Below are positions 1-6,276 of a stretch of 11,746 bases of DNA, one piece after another (positions within the stretch are counted from its first letter, which is position 1; every line of letters begins with the position of its first letter). The notes under the pieces were generated by a model. The model saw only the letters and a program-made list of their open reading frames with translations, ran no database searches and was not told the origin of the DNA. Both the position numbers and the translations under genes were made by a program. Origin of the DNA: VRUE01 sp035698885 (GTDB taxonomy: Bacteria > Actinomycetota > Thermoleophilia > Solirubrobacterales > 70-9). Location of the stretch: assembly GCA_035698885.1 (NCBI GenBank), contig DASSBJ010000143.1, forward strand, positions 1 to 11,746. The letters are read 5' to 3'.

Positions 1-2
1 AA

Positions 3-32
3 GTACGGTCCTTTTCAAGGAAATGACCGTAC
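3..32. repeat. 8-bp inverted repeat at the left edge
   Basis: GTACGGTC (3-10) and GACCGTAC (25-32) are perfect reverse complements separated by 14 bases. Inside the spacer, CCTT (10-13) and AAGG (17-20) can also pair around a 3-base loop. The right arm includes the G of the ATG at 23-25. The symmetry could be an operator for a dimeric regulator or an RNA hairpin. There is no T-run to suggest a terminator, and what lies upstream is not visible. Confidence 0.4.
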
Positions 33-268
33 GCCTGCGAGACCTTGGCACCCCCGAGGGTGACCGCAGGAGCCATGCCGAATTTATTCGAGCCGCGGAG
101 CAGTTCGCCTATGCCGAGACTCGATTGAGGAACGCGATAGAGAGTGGGGACGCCGGTGCGTTGAACGCAGCGGCCACCGAGGCCGCTGCGGCGCTCGCCA
201 AGTTCCGCGCGCAGGCTGCGCTCTACGGCTTTGAAGAGTGCAGCAAGAACGCAACGACTGGCGGCTAA
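23..268 (+). CDS. small hypothetical protein (81 aa), possibly 5'-truncated
   Basis: I do not recognise this protein. From the ATG it is 81 residues, predicted mostly alpha-helical, and Ala/Glu/Arg rich, with an alternating hydrophobic pattern around residues 20-70 that suggests a small helical bundle. There is one Cys (residue 73) and no signal peptide or membrane segment. The frame stays open from the ATG back to the window edge. The only Shine-Dalgarno-like bases (AAGG, 17-20) are just two bases from the ATG, so the true start may lie outside the window. Codon use is less GC-biased than in the purine genes. It ends 73 bases before purN on the same strand, and no functional link to purN is evident. 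The frame is probably genuine, but its start and function are unknown. Confidence 0.5.
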   Translation: MTVRLRDLGTPEGDRRSHAEFIRAAEQFAYAETRLRNAIESGDAGALNAAATEAAAALAKFRAQAALYGFEECSKNATTGG

Positions 269-278
269 AGCAGCGCAA

Positions 279-300
279 GGGCGGGCTAATAGCCTCGCCC
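279..300 (+). terminator. possible hairpin terminator between the small ORF and purN
   Basis: GGGCGGGCT (279-287) can pair with AGCCTCGCCC (291-300) around the loop AAT, with one G-U pair and one bulged C. It lies 10 bases after the stop of the preceding ORF and about 40 bases before the purN start. No U-tract follows, so this is only terminator-like. It could instead be a 5' leader hairpin of the purN transcript. Confidence 0.3.
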
Positions 301-333
301 CCACGGGAGTGAGGAGTTCATGCGGCTTGGGTT

Positions 334-340
334 GAGGGAA
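334..340 (+). promoter_or_regulatory. ribosome binding site of purN
   Basis: GAGGGAA lies just upstream of the ATG at 342 and is the reason for choosing that start over the in-frame ATG at 351, which is preceded only by GGGG directly against the codon. Confidence 0.5.
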
Positions 341-341
341 G

Positions 342-971
342 ATGCCGGGGATGAGCGGCTTTCGAGTAGTCGTCCTTGCTTCGGGGACGGGGACGAACCT
401 GCAGGCGATCGTCGACCGGTTGCACGGCCACGAGGGGATCGAGGTGGTCGGCGTCGGCTCCGACAAGTCCGGGGCCGGGGCGCTGGAGCGGGCGCGGACG
501 GCCGGGATAGAGACGGCCGTCTTCCCCCGCGACGAGTACGCCGATCGGCCCGCCCGCGACGCGGCGATGGGCGAGTGGATCGAGTCCCGGGGCGCCGACC
601 TGATCGCCCTCGCCGGCTACATGCAGCTGCTGAGCGCGGAGTTCGTCGAGCGCTTCCGCCACCGCATCGTCAACGTCCACCCCGCTCTGCTGCCTTCCTT
701 CCCGGGCCTTGACGCAATCGGCCAAGCGCTCGAGGCCGGGGTCGAGGTCACCGGGGTGACCGTTCACTTCGTCGACGAGGGGGTCGATACCGGGCCGGTG
801 GTGGCGCAGCGGGAGGTACCGGTTCCAGCCGATCGCGACCGAGGGGGGCTGGAGAAAAGCCTGCACGCCGTCGAGCACGAGCTCTACCCGGAGGCGATCC
901 GCATGATCGCGGCCGGCCGGGTTAGCATCGACGCCGACGATCGGCGAGCGGTCGTCATCAGCGATGAGTGA
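342..971 (+). CDS. purN: phosphoribosylglycinamide formyltransferase (GART)
   Basis: This is the 10-formyltetrahydrofolate-dependent enzyme that formylates GAR to FGAR, the third step of purine synthesis, in the cytoplasm. It is 209 residues, the usual length for the family. The N-terminal GAR-phosphate loop reads SGTGTNLQAI (residues 14-23). The catalytic triad is present: Asn111 and His113 in NVHPALLP, and Asp149 in VDEGVDTGP, corresponding to E. coli Asn106, His108 and Asp144. The FPGLDAIGQALEAGV stretch resembles the Bacillus/actinobacterial type. The stop overlaps the purH start by 8 bases (964-971), so the two are probably one translationally coupled unit. The folate-dependent steps catalysed by PurN and PurH are thus encoded together. 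Confidence 0.96.
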   Translation: MPGMSGFRVVVLASGTGTNLQAIVDRLHGHEGIEVVGVGSDKSGAGALERARTAGIETAVFPRDEYADRPARDAAMGEWIESRGADLIALAGYMQLLSAEFVERFRHRIVNVHPALLPSFPGLDAIGQALEAGVEVTGVTVHFVDEGVDTGPVVAQREVPVPADRDRGGLEKSLHAVEHELYPEAIRMIAAGRVSIDADDRRAVVISDE

Positions 972-2580
972 GGCCCCCGCAGACATCCGATCCGAGGCGC
1001 TCGACGGCGCCGCGATCCGGGTGCGCCGGGCGCTGATCTCGGTCTCCGACAAGACCGGCGTCGCCGACTTCGCGCGAGCCCTGGCGGGCCACGGCGTCGA
1101 GATCCTCTCCACCGGCGGCACCGCGGCGGCGCTGCGCGAGGCCGGGCTCGAGGTGACCGACGTCTCCGAGTTCACCGGCCAGGAGGAGATCCTGGACGGC
1201 CGCGTCAAGACCCTGCACCCGCGCCTGCACGCGGCGCTGCTGGCGCGGCGCGACGAGCCCGAGCACATGGCGACGCTGGAGCGTGAGGGGATCGCGCCGA
1301 TCGACCTCGTCTGCGTCAACCTCTACCCCTTCGAGCAGGCGGTCGCCGCCCACGAGGTCGACCCGCGGGTGGCGATCGAGAACATCGACATCGGCGGGCC
1401 GACGATGCTGCGCGCGGCGGCGAAGAATCACGAGGGCGTCGCCGTGGTCGTCAAGCCGGAGGCCTATGACGCGGTCGGCGCCGAGCTCGAGGAGAGCGGC
1501 GGCGAGCTCTCCGCGGCGACCAGCCACTGGCTGGCCAACGAGGCCTTCACCCACGTCGCCCGCTACGACGCGGCGATCAGCCGCTGGTTCTCCGCCTCCT
1601 ACGAGGACTTCCCCGAACACCTGACGGTCTCCTACGAGAAGGAGCTCGACCTCGCCTACGGCGAGAACCCGCATCAGCGGGCGGCGCTGTACTCGGAGGT
1701 CGGGGTGCGCAGCCACATCCTCTCCGGGGTGGCGAAGCTGCACGGCAGGGCGCTCTCCTTCAACAACGTGCTCGACCTCGACTCGGCGCGGCGGCTGAAC
1801 GAGGACTTCGAGCCACCCGCCTGCACGATCGTCAAGCACAACAACCCCTGCGGGGTGGCGATCGGCGAGGACGCGCTCGACGCCTACCGCAAGGCGCTCG
1901 CCTGCGACCCGGTCTCCGCCTACGGCAGCGTGATCGCGATCAACCGGCCGGTCGACGTGCGGCTGGCCGAGGCGCTGCACGACAACTTCGTCGAGGTGCT
2001 GCTGGCGCCCGGCTTCGAGGACGGCGCGCTGGAGGTGCTGCAGCAGAAGGAGTCGATCCGCATCCTCTGCGACGAGGAGCGGCGCCAGGCCGACCCGGCC
2101 GAACGCGACCTGAAGCGGGTGCGCGGCGGCCTGCTGATCCAGGACCGCGACGGCGACCCGGAGCCCCGCCAGATCATGGAGACGGTGACGAAGACCGAGC
2201 CGAGCGAGCAGCAGTGGGACGACATGCTGTTCGCCTGGACGGTCGTCCGGCACGTGCGCTCGAACGCGATCGTGCTCGCCAAGGGCGGCGCGACGCTCGG
2301 CATCGGCGCCGGCCAGATGAGCCGCGTCGACTCGGTCCGGCTGGCGGTTGAGAAGTGCCGCGACGCCCGCGGCGCCGAGGCCGACGCCCTGCTCGCCGGC
2401 TCCGCCGTCGCCTCAGACGCCTTCTTCCCCTTCGCCGACGGCCCCCAGGCCGCGATCGACGCCGGCGCCGACTGCGTGATCCAACCCGGCGGCTCCAAAC
2501 GCGACGCCGAGGTGATCGAGGCCTGCGACGCCGCGGGGATCCCGATGGTGTTCACCAAGCACCGCCACTTCCGGCACTAG
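964..2580 (+). CDS. purH: bifunctional AICAR formyltransferase / IMP cyclohydrolase
   Basis: It catalyses the last two steps of IMP synthesis: formylation of AICAR with 10-formyl-THF, then ring closure to IMP. The product is 538 residues, close to the family norm. The N-terminal MGS-like cyclohydrolase domain (about 20-150) has ISVSDKTG (25-32), LSTGGTA (48-54) and DGRVKTLHP (78-86). The transformylase domain (about 225-538) has the catalytic Lys-His pair in KHNNPCGVA (291-299, K291/H292), RSNAIVLAK (432-440), GIGAGQMSRVDS (446-457) and the typical C-terminal HRHF. The ATG at 964 lacks a clear Shine-Dalgarno but overlaps purN by 8 bases, consistent with coupling. A GTG at 1021 (VRRALIS) is a less likely later start. 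The gene converges with the LOG gene on the opposite strand. Confidence 0.97.
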   Translation: MSEAPADIRSEALDGAAIRVRRALISVSDKTGVADFARALAGHGVEILSTGGTAAALREAGLEVTDVSEFTGQEEILDGRVKTLHPRLHAALLARRDEPEHMATLEREGIAPIDLVCVNLYPFEQAVAAHEVDPRVAIENIDIGGPTMLRAAAKNHEGVAVVVKPEAYDAVGAELEESGGELSAATSHWLANEAFTHVARYDAAISRWFSASYEDFPEHLTVSYEKELDLAYGENPHQRAALYSEVGVRSHILSGVAKLHGRALSFNNVLDLDSARRLNEDFEPPACTIVKHNNPCGVAIGEDALDAYRKALACDPVSAYGSVIAINRPVDVRLAEALHDNFVEVLLAPGFEDGALEVLQQKESIRILCDEERRQADPAERDLKRVRGGLLIQDRDGDPEPRQIMETVTKTEPSEQQWDDMLFAWTVVRHVRSNAIVLAKGGATLGIGAGQMSRVDSVRLAVEKCRDARGAEADALLAGSAVASDAFFPFADGPQAAIDAGADCVIQPGGSKRDAEVIEACDAAGIPMVFTKHRHFRH

Positions 2581-2660
2581 ACGCCTGCAAATCGGCGCAT
2601 CTCGGGGTCCTCAGTCGGCTTCGTCGGGTCCACGCACTGGTAGTGCGCTCCCCTCCTCAC
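2577..2660 (-). CDS. possible 27-aa small ORF coupled to the LOG gene
   Basis: On the minus strand a GTG (2660-2658) overlaps the LOG stop TGA (2659-2657) as GTGA and opens a 27-residue frame ending at 2577. The peptide ends HYQCVDPTKPTEDPEMRRFAGV... with the stop inside the last codons of convergent purH. From the Ala-His-Tyr part onward about 19 of 23 codons end in G or C, first positions are moderately GC-rich and second positions are lowest, the pattern expected of real coding in this genome. AGGGAGG sits directly against the GTG, too close for an ideal ribosome site, so any translation would rely on coupling. I do not recognise the peptide. It may be a small protein, a remnant of a longer gene, or chance. 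Confidence 0.33.
   Translation of the reverse strand: MRRGAHYQCVDPTKPTEDPEMRRFAGV
2633..2647. terminator. short hairpin between convergent purH and LOG genes
   Basis: CGCACT (2633-2638) and AGTGCG (2642-2647) pair around the loop GGT, in the 76-base gap between the purH stop and the LOG stop. A bidirectional terminator would be expected here, but the stem is only 6 bp and no T-run follows on either strand. The hairpin also lies inside the candidate 27-residue ORF. Confidence 0.25.
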
Positions 2661-3355
2661 CCTCCCTGCGTCCCCCGACCTGCTTGATTTTCGACGTCTA
2701 GAAGGTCTCGTTGCGCTTCGCTGGCGCGGCGGACGTGGTTGCAGACCTCCTCGACCGTGTCGGCGGTGACGAGCAGGCGCATGTCGGCGCGGTCGATCAG
2801 GCCGCAGTCGTCGAGGTCGGCGTCGATCCAGCGCAGCAGCGGCGCCCAGTGCTCGCTGTCGACGAGGATCGTCGGGAAGTGCTCGATCCGTTCGGTCTGG
2901 ATCAGGGTGATGCTCTCGAACAGCTCGTCCATCGTGCCGAAGCCGCCGGGGAAGATGACGAATGCCCGCGCGTAGCGGACGAACATCAGCTTGCGGGCGA
3001 AGAAGTAGTGGAAGTCGAGCGACCGGTTGACGTAGGGGTTGACGCGCTGCTCGCGCGGCAGCTCGATGTTGAGGCCGACCGAGAGCCCGCCGGCTTCGGC
3101 GGCGCCCCGGTTCGCCGCCTCCATCAGCCCCGGCCCGCCGCCGGTGATCACCGTGAACCCCTCGGCCGCGAGGCAGGCCGCGGTCTGGCGGCAGAGCCCG
3201 TACCAGCGGTGGTCCTCGCGGACCCGCGCCGAGCCGAAGATCGAGACCCCCTCCTCGACGTCGCGCAGCCCGTCGAAGCCACGCTGAACCTCATCGTGGA
3301 TCCGTTCGAGCCGCCAATCGTCCTGCTCCTCGACGTCGCAGGGCTGGCGCAGCAG
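2657..3355 (-). CDS. LOG family (TIGR00730) Rossmann-fold nucleotide hydrolase; start unresolved
   Basis: This family includes cytokinin riboside 5'-monophosphate phosphoribohydrolases (Lonely Guy), which release a base from a nucleoside monophosphate. The substrate here is unknown. Visible motifs are ITGGGPGLMEAANRGA near 3100-3148, RKLMF, and the signature PGGFGTMDE (about 2924-2950). Upstream in the same frame lies the subfamily's conserved N-terminus, DDWRLERI ... GFDGLRDVEEGVSIFGSARV (about 3230-3320), which belongs to the protein. No in-frame ATG, GTG or TTG exists between the GTG at 3151, which would remove that region, and the stop at 3454-3452 inside the tRNA gene. I give the end as the CTG at 3355, a placeholder. 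A non-AUG start or a 1-base deletion near 3362 are alternatives. The gene follows tRNA-Lys and thiSG on the same strand. Confidence 0.85.
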   Translation of the reverse strand: MLRQPCDVEEQDDWRLERIHDEVQRGFDGLRDVEEGVSIFGSARVREDHRWYGLCRQTAACLAAEGFTVITGGGPGLMEAANRGAAEAGGLSVGLNIELPREQRVNPYVNRSLDFHYFFARKLMFVRYARAFVIFPGGFGTMDELFESITLIQTERIEHFPTILVDSEHWAPLLRWIDADLDDCGLIDRADMRLLVTADTVEEVCNHVRRASEAQRDLLDVENQAGRGTQGG

Positions 3356-3416
3356 GTCGATGTCACGCCGCGCGCCGGGCGCGCCGAGGGTCCCTCTGTC
3401 TCTGCTCGCCGTCGTA

Positions 3417-3490
3417 TGCCCCCGGCGGGATTCGAACCCGCGCCGCGCGGCTTAAAAGGCCGCCGCTCTAACCAACTGAGCTACAGGGGC
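3417..3490 (-). tRNA. tRNA-Lys (anticodon UUU)
   Basis: A complete 74-base cloverleaf reads on the minus strand. The 7-bp acceptor stem is GCCCCTG with CGGGGGC (one G-U), the D stem GCTC/GAGC, the anticodon stem GCGGC/GCCGC with loop CTTTTAA, the variable loop 5 bases, and the T arm GCGGG-TTCGAAT-CCCGC. The discriminator is A. The anticodon TTT occupies 3456-3454, giving lysine AAA/AAG. No CCA is encoded. The 5' end is only 6 bases after the thiSG stop on the same strand, and the LOG frame starts shortly after the 3' end, so the tRNA is probably cut from a thi mRNA or has a promoter inside thiG. Confidence 0.96.
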
Positions 3491-3496
3491 GCGCGG

Positions 3497-4471
3497 TCAG
3501 GATAGCTCCGGCAGGCCGTCCTCGGGCGTCGAGGCCTCGGCGTGGGTGCGGCGGGGGATGCGGCCGGCGCGGCGGGCGGCGTGGCCGGCCTCGACGGCGC
3601 CGCGCAGGGCGCGGGCCATCGCGGTGGGGTCGGCGGCGCCGAAGATCGAGCTGGCGGCGAGCACGGCGTCGCAGCCCAGCTCCATCGCCAGGGCGGCGTC
3701 GGAGGCGGTGCCGATGCCGGCGTCGAGGATCACCGGAACCGCGGCGCGTTCGACGATGATCGCGATGTTGTAGGGGTTGCGGATGCCGGCGCCGGAGCCG
3801 ATCGGCGAGCCGAGCGGCATCACCGCGGCGCAACCCGCCTCCTCGAGCCGGCGGGCGAGGATCGGGTCGTCGTTGGTGTAGGGGAGGACGGTGAAGCCCT
3901 CGCCGACCAGGGTCTCGGCGGCGTCGAGCAGCTCGACCGCATCCGGGTAGAGCGTGCGGTCGTCGCCGATCACCTCGAGCTTGATCCACTCGGTGCCGAA
4001 AGCCTCGCGGGCGAGCTGGGCGGTGCGGACCGCGTCGCGCGCGGTGAAGCAGCCGGCGGTGTTGGGCAGGGCGAAGAGGCCGAGCTTCTCGACCACTTCG
4101 AGCACGGACCCCCGAGCGTCGGGGTCGATGCGGCGCAGGGCGACGGTGACGATCTCGGTGCCCGCAGCGGCCAGCGCCTCCTGCATCTGCTCCAGCGAGC
4201 GGAAGCCGCCGGTGCCGGCGATCAGCCGCGAGGACCATTGGCGACCCCCGAGGTCCCAGGTCTCGGCGCCGCCCTGGATCGCGGCGAGCACCTCGACGCC
4301 GGCGCCCTCGACGAGCGGGGTCGAGTCCCACTCGGCCCGCGGCACGACCTCGCCCTCGAGCGCGACGGCGACGCCGCGGGCGCCCTCATCGGCGCCGCTG
4401 GCGCGCACCGCGTCGGCGAGCGTCGCCCCGGCCGCGAGCTCGCGCGGCTCGCCGTTCAGATCGATCCTCAT
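3497..4471 (-). CDS. thiG: fused sulfur carrier ThiS / thiazole synthase ThiG
   Basis: ThiG makes the thiazole phosphate of thiamine from 1-deoxyxylulose 5-phosphate, dehydroglycine and the thiocarboxylate of ThiS. Here both are one 324-residue chain. Residues 1-68 are ThiS (MRIDLNGEPRELAAG ... VLAAIQGG), with the di-glycine that normally ends ThiS at 67-68. ThiG follows without a stop from about 69, with WDLGGRQWSSRLIAGTGGF, the presumed Schiff-base Lys164 in EWIKLEVIGD, LPNTAGC (135-141), the phosphate loop GSPIGSGAGI (221-230) and DAGIGTASDAA (250-260). Such fusions are known (PRK11840-type annotation). The internal GG would need cleavage or an unusual mechanism to form a thiocarboxylate. 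The ATG overlaps the thiO stop as ATGA. No thiF or thiH is visible. Confidence 0.95.
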   Translation of the reverse strand: MRIDLNGEPRELAAGATLADAVRASGADEGARGVAVALEGEVVPRAEWDSTPLVEGAGVEVLAAIQGGAETWDLGGRQWSSRLIAGTGGFRSLEQMQEALAAAGTEIVTVALRRIDPDARGSVLEVVEKLGLFALPNTAGCFTARDAVRTAQLAREAFGTEWIKLEVIGDDRTLYPDAVELLDAAETLVGEGFTVLPYTNDDPILARRLEEAGCAAVMPLGSPIGSGAGIRNPYNIAIIVERAAVPVILDAGIGTASDAALAMELGCDAVLAASSIFGAADPTAMARALRGAVEAGHAARRAGRIPRRTHAEASTPEDGLPELS

Positions 4472-5571
4472 GCCGGCACTCCTTCGAGCTGGTCGACCAG
4501 GGCGTCCGCCGCAAGCGGGGCGAGCAGGATCCCGTTGCGGTAGTGGCCGGTCGCCCAGAGCAGGCCGGCGACTGGCGAAGGGCCAACCCGGGGGAGGTTG
4601 TCGGGCGTGCCGGGGCGCAGGCCCGCCGCGGCCTCGACCAGCTCCATCTCGGCGACGTCGGGCAGCAGCCGGTAGGCCTCGCGCAGCAGCTCGTGCACGC
4701 CGCCCGCCGTGACCGCGGTGTCGAAGCCCTGCTCCTCGACCGTCGCGCCGACGATCAGGCGGCCGTCCGGGCGCGGCACCAGGTAGACGCGCTCGGAGGC
4801 GACGATGCGGCTGCAGGGGGCGGCGCCGTCGCGGCCGCGCAGCTCGAGGATCTGTCCCTTGACCGGCCGCACCGGAGGACGCGCCGCCTCCGGCAGCCAC
4901 TCGGCCTGTCCCGACCAGGCGCCGGTCGCGAGCACCGTCGCCGCGGCGCGCAGCTCCTCGCCGGACTCGGTGCGCACGCCGGCGACCCGCTCGCGGTCGA
5001 GCAGCGCCGCCTCCACGCCGCTCCCGGTCCGCAGCTCGACGCCCTCCTCGCCGGCGAGCGCCGCGAGCAGCGCCGCGGTCAGGGCTCGCGGGTCGATCGA
5101 GCCCTCGCCGGGCGCATGCACGCCGCCGTTGAAGGACGGGGTGAGGCCGGGCTCGAGCTCGCGGCAGCGGCGCGGCGGCAGCCACTCGGCGCCGAGCCCG
5201 AGCGAGCGCTGCAGCTCGTGCACGCGGCGCAGCTCCGCCGCCTCGTCGCGGTCGAGCGCGACGTGCAGCGCGCCGTCGCGGCGGTAGCCCGCATCGAGGC
5301 CGCCCGCCGCCTCCAGCTCGGCGACGAAGTCCGGGTAGAGCTCGGCTGCCGCCAGGGTCATCTTCAGCAGCTCCGGCTCGCCGAAGGCAAGCTCGCCGAC
5401 CGGCGCCAGCATCCCCGCGGCGACCCGCGTCGCGCCAGCCGGAGGCCGCGAGCGCTCGACCACAGCCACCCGGGCGCCGGACCGCGCGGCACGCCAGGCG
5501 CAGGAGAGGCCGATGACGCCGCCGCCGACGACGACGGCGTCATAGCTTGGGGAGGTGCCCGAATGCGCCAT
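4468..5571 (-). CDS. thiO: glycine oxidase ThiO
   Basis: This FAD-dependent enzyme oxidises glycine to dehydroglycine (iminoacetate), the C-N donor for the thiazole, replacing ThiH. The product is 367 residues, close to the Bacillus enzyme. Residues 11-21 (DAVVVGGGVIG) are the FAD-binding beta-alpha-beta glycine motif, followed by VVER at 37-40. ATRVAAGMLAP (about 47-57) is the typical flavin-contact segment, and ATGHYRNGILLAP (340-352) is the characteristic C-terminal D-amino-acid-oxidase-fold motif. The stop overlaps the thiSG start by 4 bases. The ATG at 5571 is the last start before the FAD motif. It has no Shine-Dalgarno, but a TAAATT -10-like element 7 bases upstream suggests a leaderless transcript. 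Confidence 0.94.
   Translation of the reverse strand: MAHSGTSPSYDAVVVGGGVIGLSCAWRAARSGARVAVVERSRPPAGATRVAAGMLAPVGELAFGEPELLKMTLAAAELYPDFVAELEAAGGLDAGYRRDGALHVALDRDEAAELRRVHELQRSLGLGAEWLPPRRCRELEPGLTPSFNGGVHAPGEGSIDPRALTAALLAALAGEEGVELRTGSGVEAALLDRERVAGVRTESGEELRAAATVLATGAWSGQAEWLPEAARPPVRPVKGQILELRGRDGAAPCSRIVASERVYLVPRPDGRLIVGATVEEQGFDTAVTAGGVHELLREAYRLLPDVAEMELVEAAAGLRPGTPDNLPRVGPSPVAGLLWATGHYRNGILLAPLAADALVDQLEGVPA
5551..5556 (+). promoter_or_regulatory. Shine-Dalgarno GGAGGT supporting the upstream thiE start
   Basis: A perfect GGAGGT lies 6 bases before the ATG at 5563, in frame with thiE. It sits inside the thiO coding region, where it is the complement of Thr-Ser codons in a non-conserved N-terminal stretch. 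The other candidate start, ATG 5590, has no comparable site. Chance occurrence in GC-rich coding DNA cannot be excluded. Confidence 0.5.
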
Positions 5572-6276
5572 GCAGGACAATTTAGAGCCATGAGCCTGGC
5601 TCCACCCGAGGCACGCGGCCCATTGCGGCGCGAGCGGCTGCGCACGGCGCGGCTCTACCTCGTCTGCGAGGCGTTGCCGGGCGGCCGCGACCCCGAGACG
5701 CTGCTGCACGCCGCGCTGAGCGGCGGCGTCGACATCGTCCAGCTGCGGGAGAAGCAGCTCGGGCGCGAGGAGATCGAGCGCGCGGCGCAGACCTTCCGCC
5801 GCCTCTGCGACACCCACAGCGCCCTCTTCATCGTCAACGACGACCCGTATCTGGCACAGACCTGTGGCGCAGACGGCGTCCATTTGGGACAGGACGACAT
5901 GCCTGTGGAGGAAGCGAGAGAGATCCTCGGACCGGAGAGGATCATCGGCCTTTCGACGCACTCAAGAGAGCAACTTGCCGCTGCTGCGTCATCCAGCGTG
6001 GACTACGTCAGTGTCGGGCCGATCTGGGAGACGCCGACGAAACGGGGCCGGCCCGGCGTCGGGCTCGGGCTGGTCGAGCACGCGGCCACGCACGCGCCGC
6101 ACCCCTTCTTCGCGATCGGCGGCATCGACCCGGACAACGCCGCCGAGGTTGTCGCCGCCGGCGCCCGGCGGCTCGGCGTCGTGCGGGCGATCCGCGACGC
6201 GGGGGACCCGGCCGCGGTCGCGGAGGCGCTGCGCGGCGCGCTCGCCCCGCTCGGGGAGGCGGCGCCCGGTGCCTGA
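5563..6276 (+). CDS. thiE: thiamine phosphate synthase
   Basis: ThiE joins HMP diphosphate to thiazole phosphate, giving thiamine phosphate. The TIM-barrel protein shows VQLREK (59-64, diphosphate-binding Gln/Arg/Lys), FIVNDDPYLA (89-98), GADGVHLGQDDM (102-113), GLSTHS (129-134), SVGPIWETPTK (150-160) and FFAIGGID (182-189), all family hallmarks. From ATG 5563 it is 237 residues. That start has GGAGGT at ideal spacing but overlaps the thiO start head to head by 9 bases. ATG 5590 (228 residues, MSLAPPEARG) is the conservative alternative and would be leaderless. Codons from about 5848 to 6012 are markedly less GC-rich than the rest of the gene. The stop is overlapped by the following membrane-protein gene. 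Confidence 0.95.
   Translation: MRHAGQFRAMSLAPPEARGPLRRERLRTARLYLVCEALPGGRDPETLLHAALSGGVDIVQLREKQLGREEIERAAQTFRRLCDTHSALFIVNDDPYLAQTCGADGVHLGQDDMPVEEAREILGPERIIGLSTHSREQLAAAASSSVDYVSVGPIWETPTKRGRPGVGLGLVEHAATHAPHPFFAIGGIDPDNAAEVVAAGARRLGVVRAIRDAGDPAAVAEALRGALAPLGEAAPGA
5572..5589. promoter_or_regulatory. AT-rich divergent thiO/thiE start region
   Basis: CAATTT (5578-5583, +) and TAAATT (5584-5579, -) overlap in this AT-rich patch. Each ends 6-7 bases before an ATG, 5590 for thiE and 5571 for thiO. This is the spacing expected if each were a -10 hexamer for a leaderless mRNA. No convincing -35 is visible on either side. The 18 bases leave no room for a TPP riboswitch, so any thiamine control must act some other way. 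Confidence 0.35.

Noticed and set aside
320..712. 130-codon frame starting at ATG 320 with GAGGAG upstream
   Set aside because: It is out of frame with purN, is Arg/Pro/Gly-rich, and covers conserved purN sequence. The ribosome-site match is probably accidental, although an upstream out-of-frame start could slightly affect purN translation.
958..2253. Long open frame on the minus strand opposite purH (431 codons)
   Set aside because: It is a mirror of purH caused by high GC, rich in Arg/Asp/Val/Leu with no recognisable domain, while purH is unambiguous.
3417..3490. tRNA gene as an integration (att) site for a mobile element
   Set aside because: No integrase, no duplicated tRNA 3' end and no phage-like genes are visible on either side.
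2711..3505. 264-codon plus-strand frame opposite the LOG gene and tRNA
   Set aside because: It runs through a complete tRNA cloverleaf and opposite conserved LOG motifs, so it is a shadow.
5540..5600. TPP riboswitch upstream of the thi genes
   Set aside because: The gap between thiO and thiE starts is at most 18 bases and no THI-box core such as CUGAGA with its partner stems is visible near any thi or pdh start.
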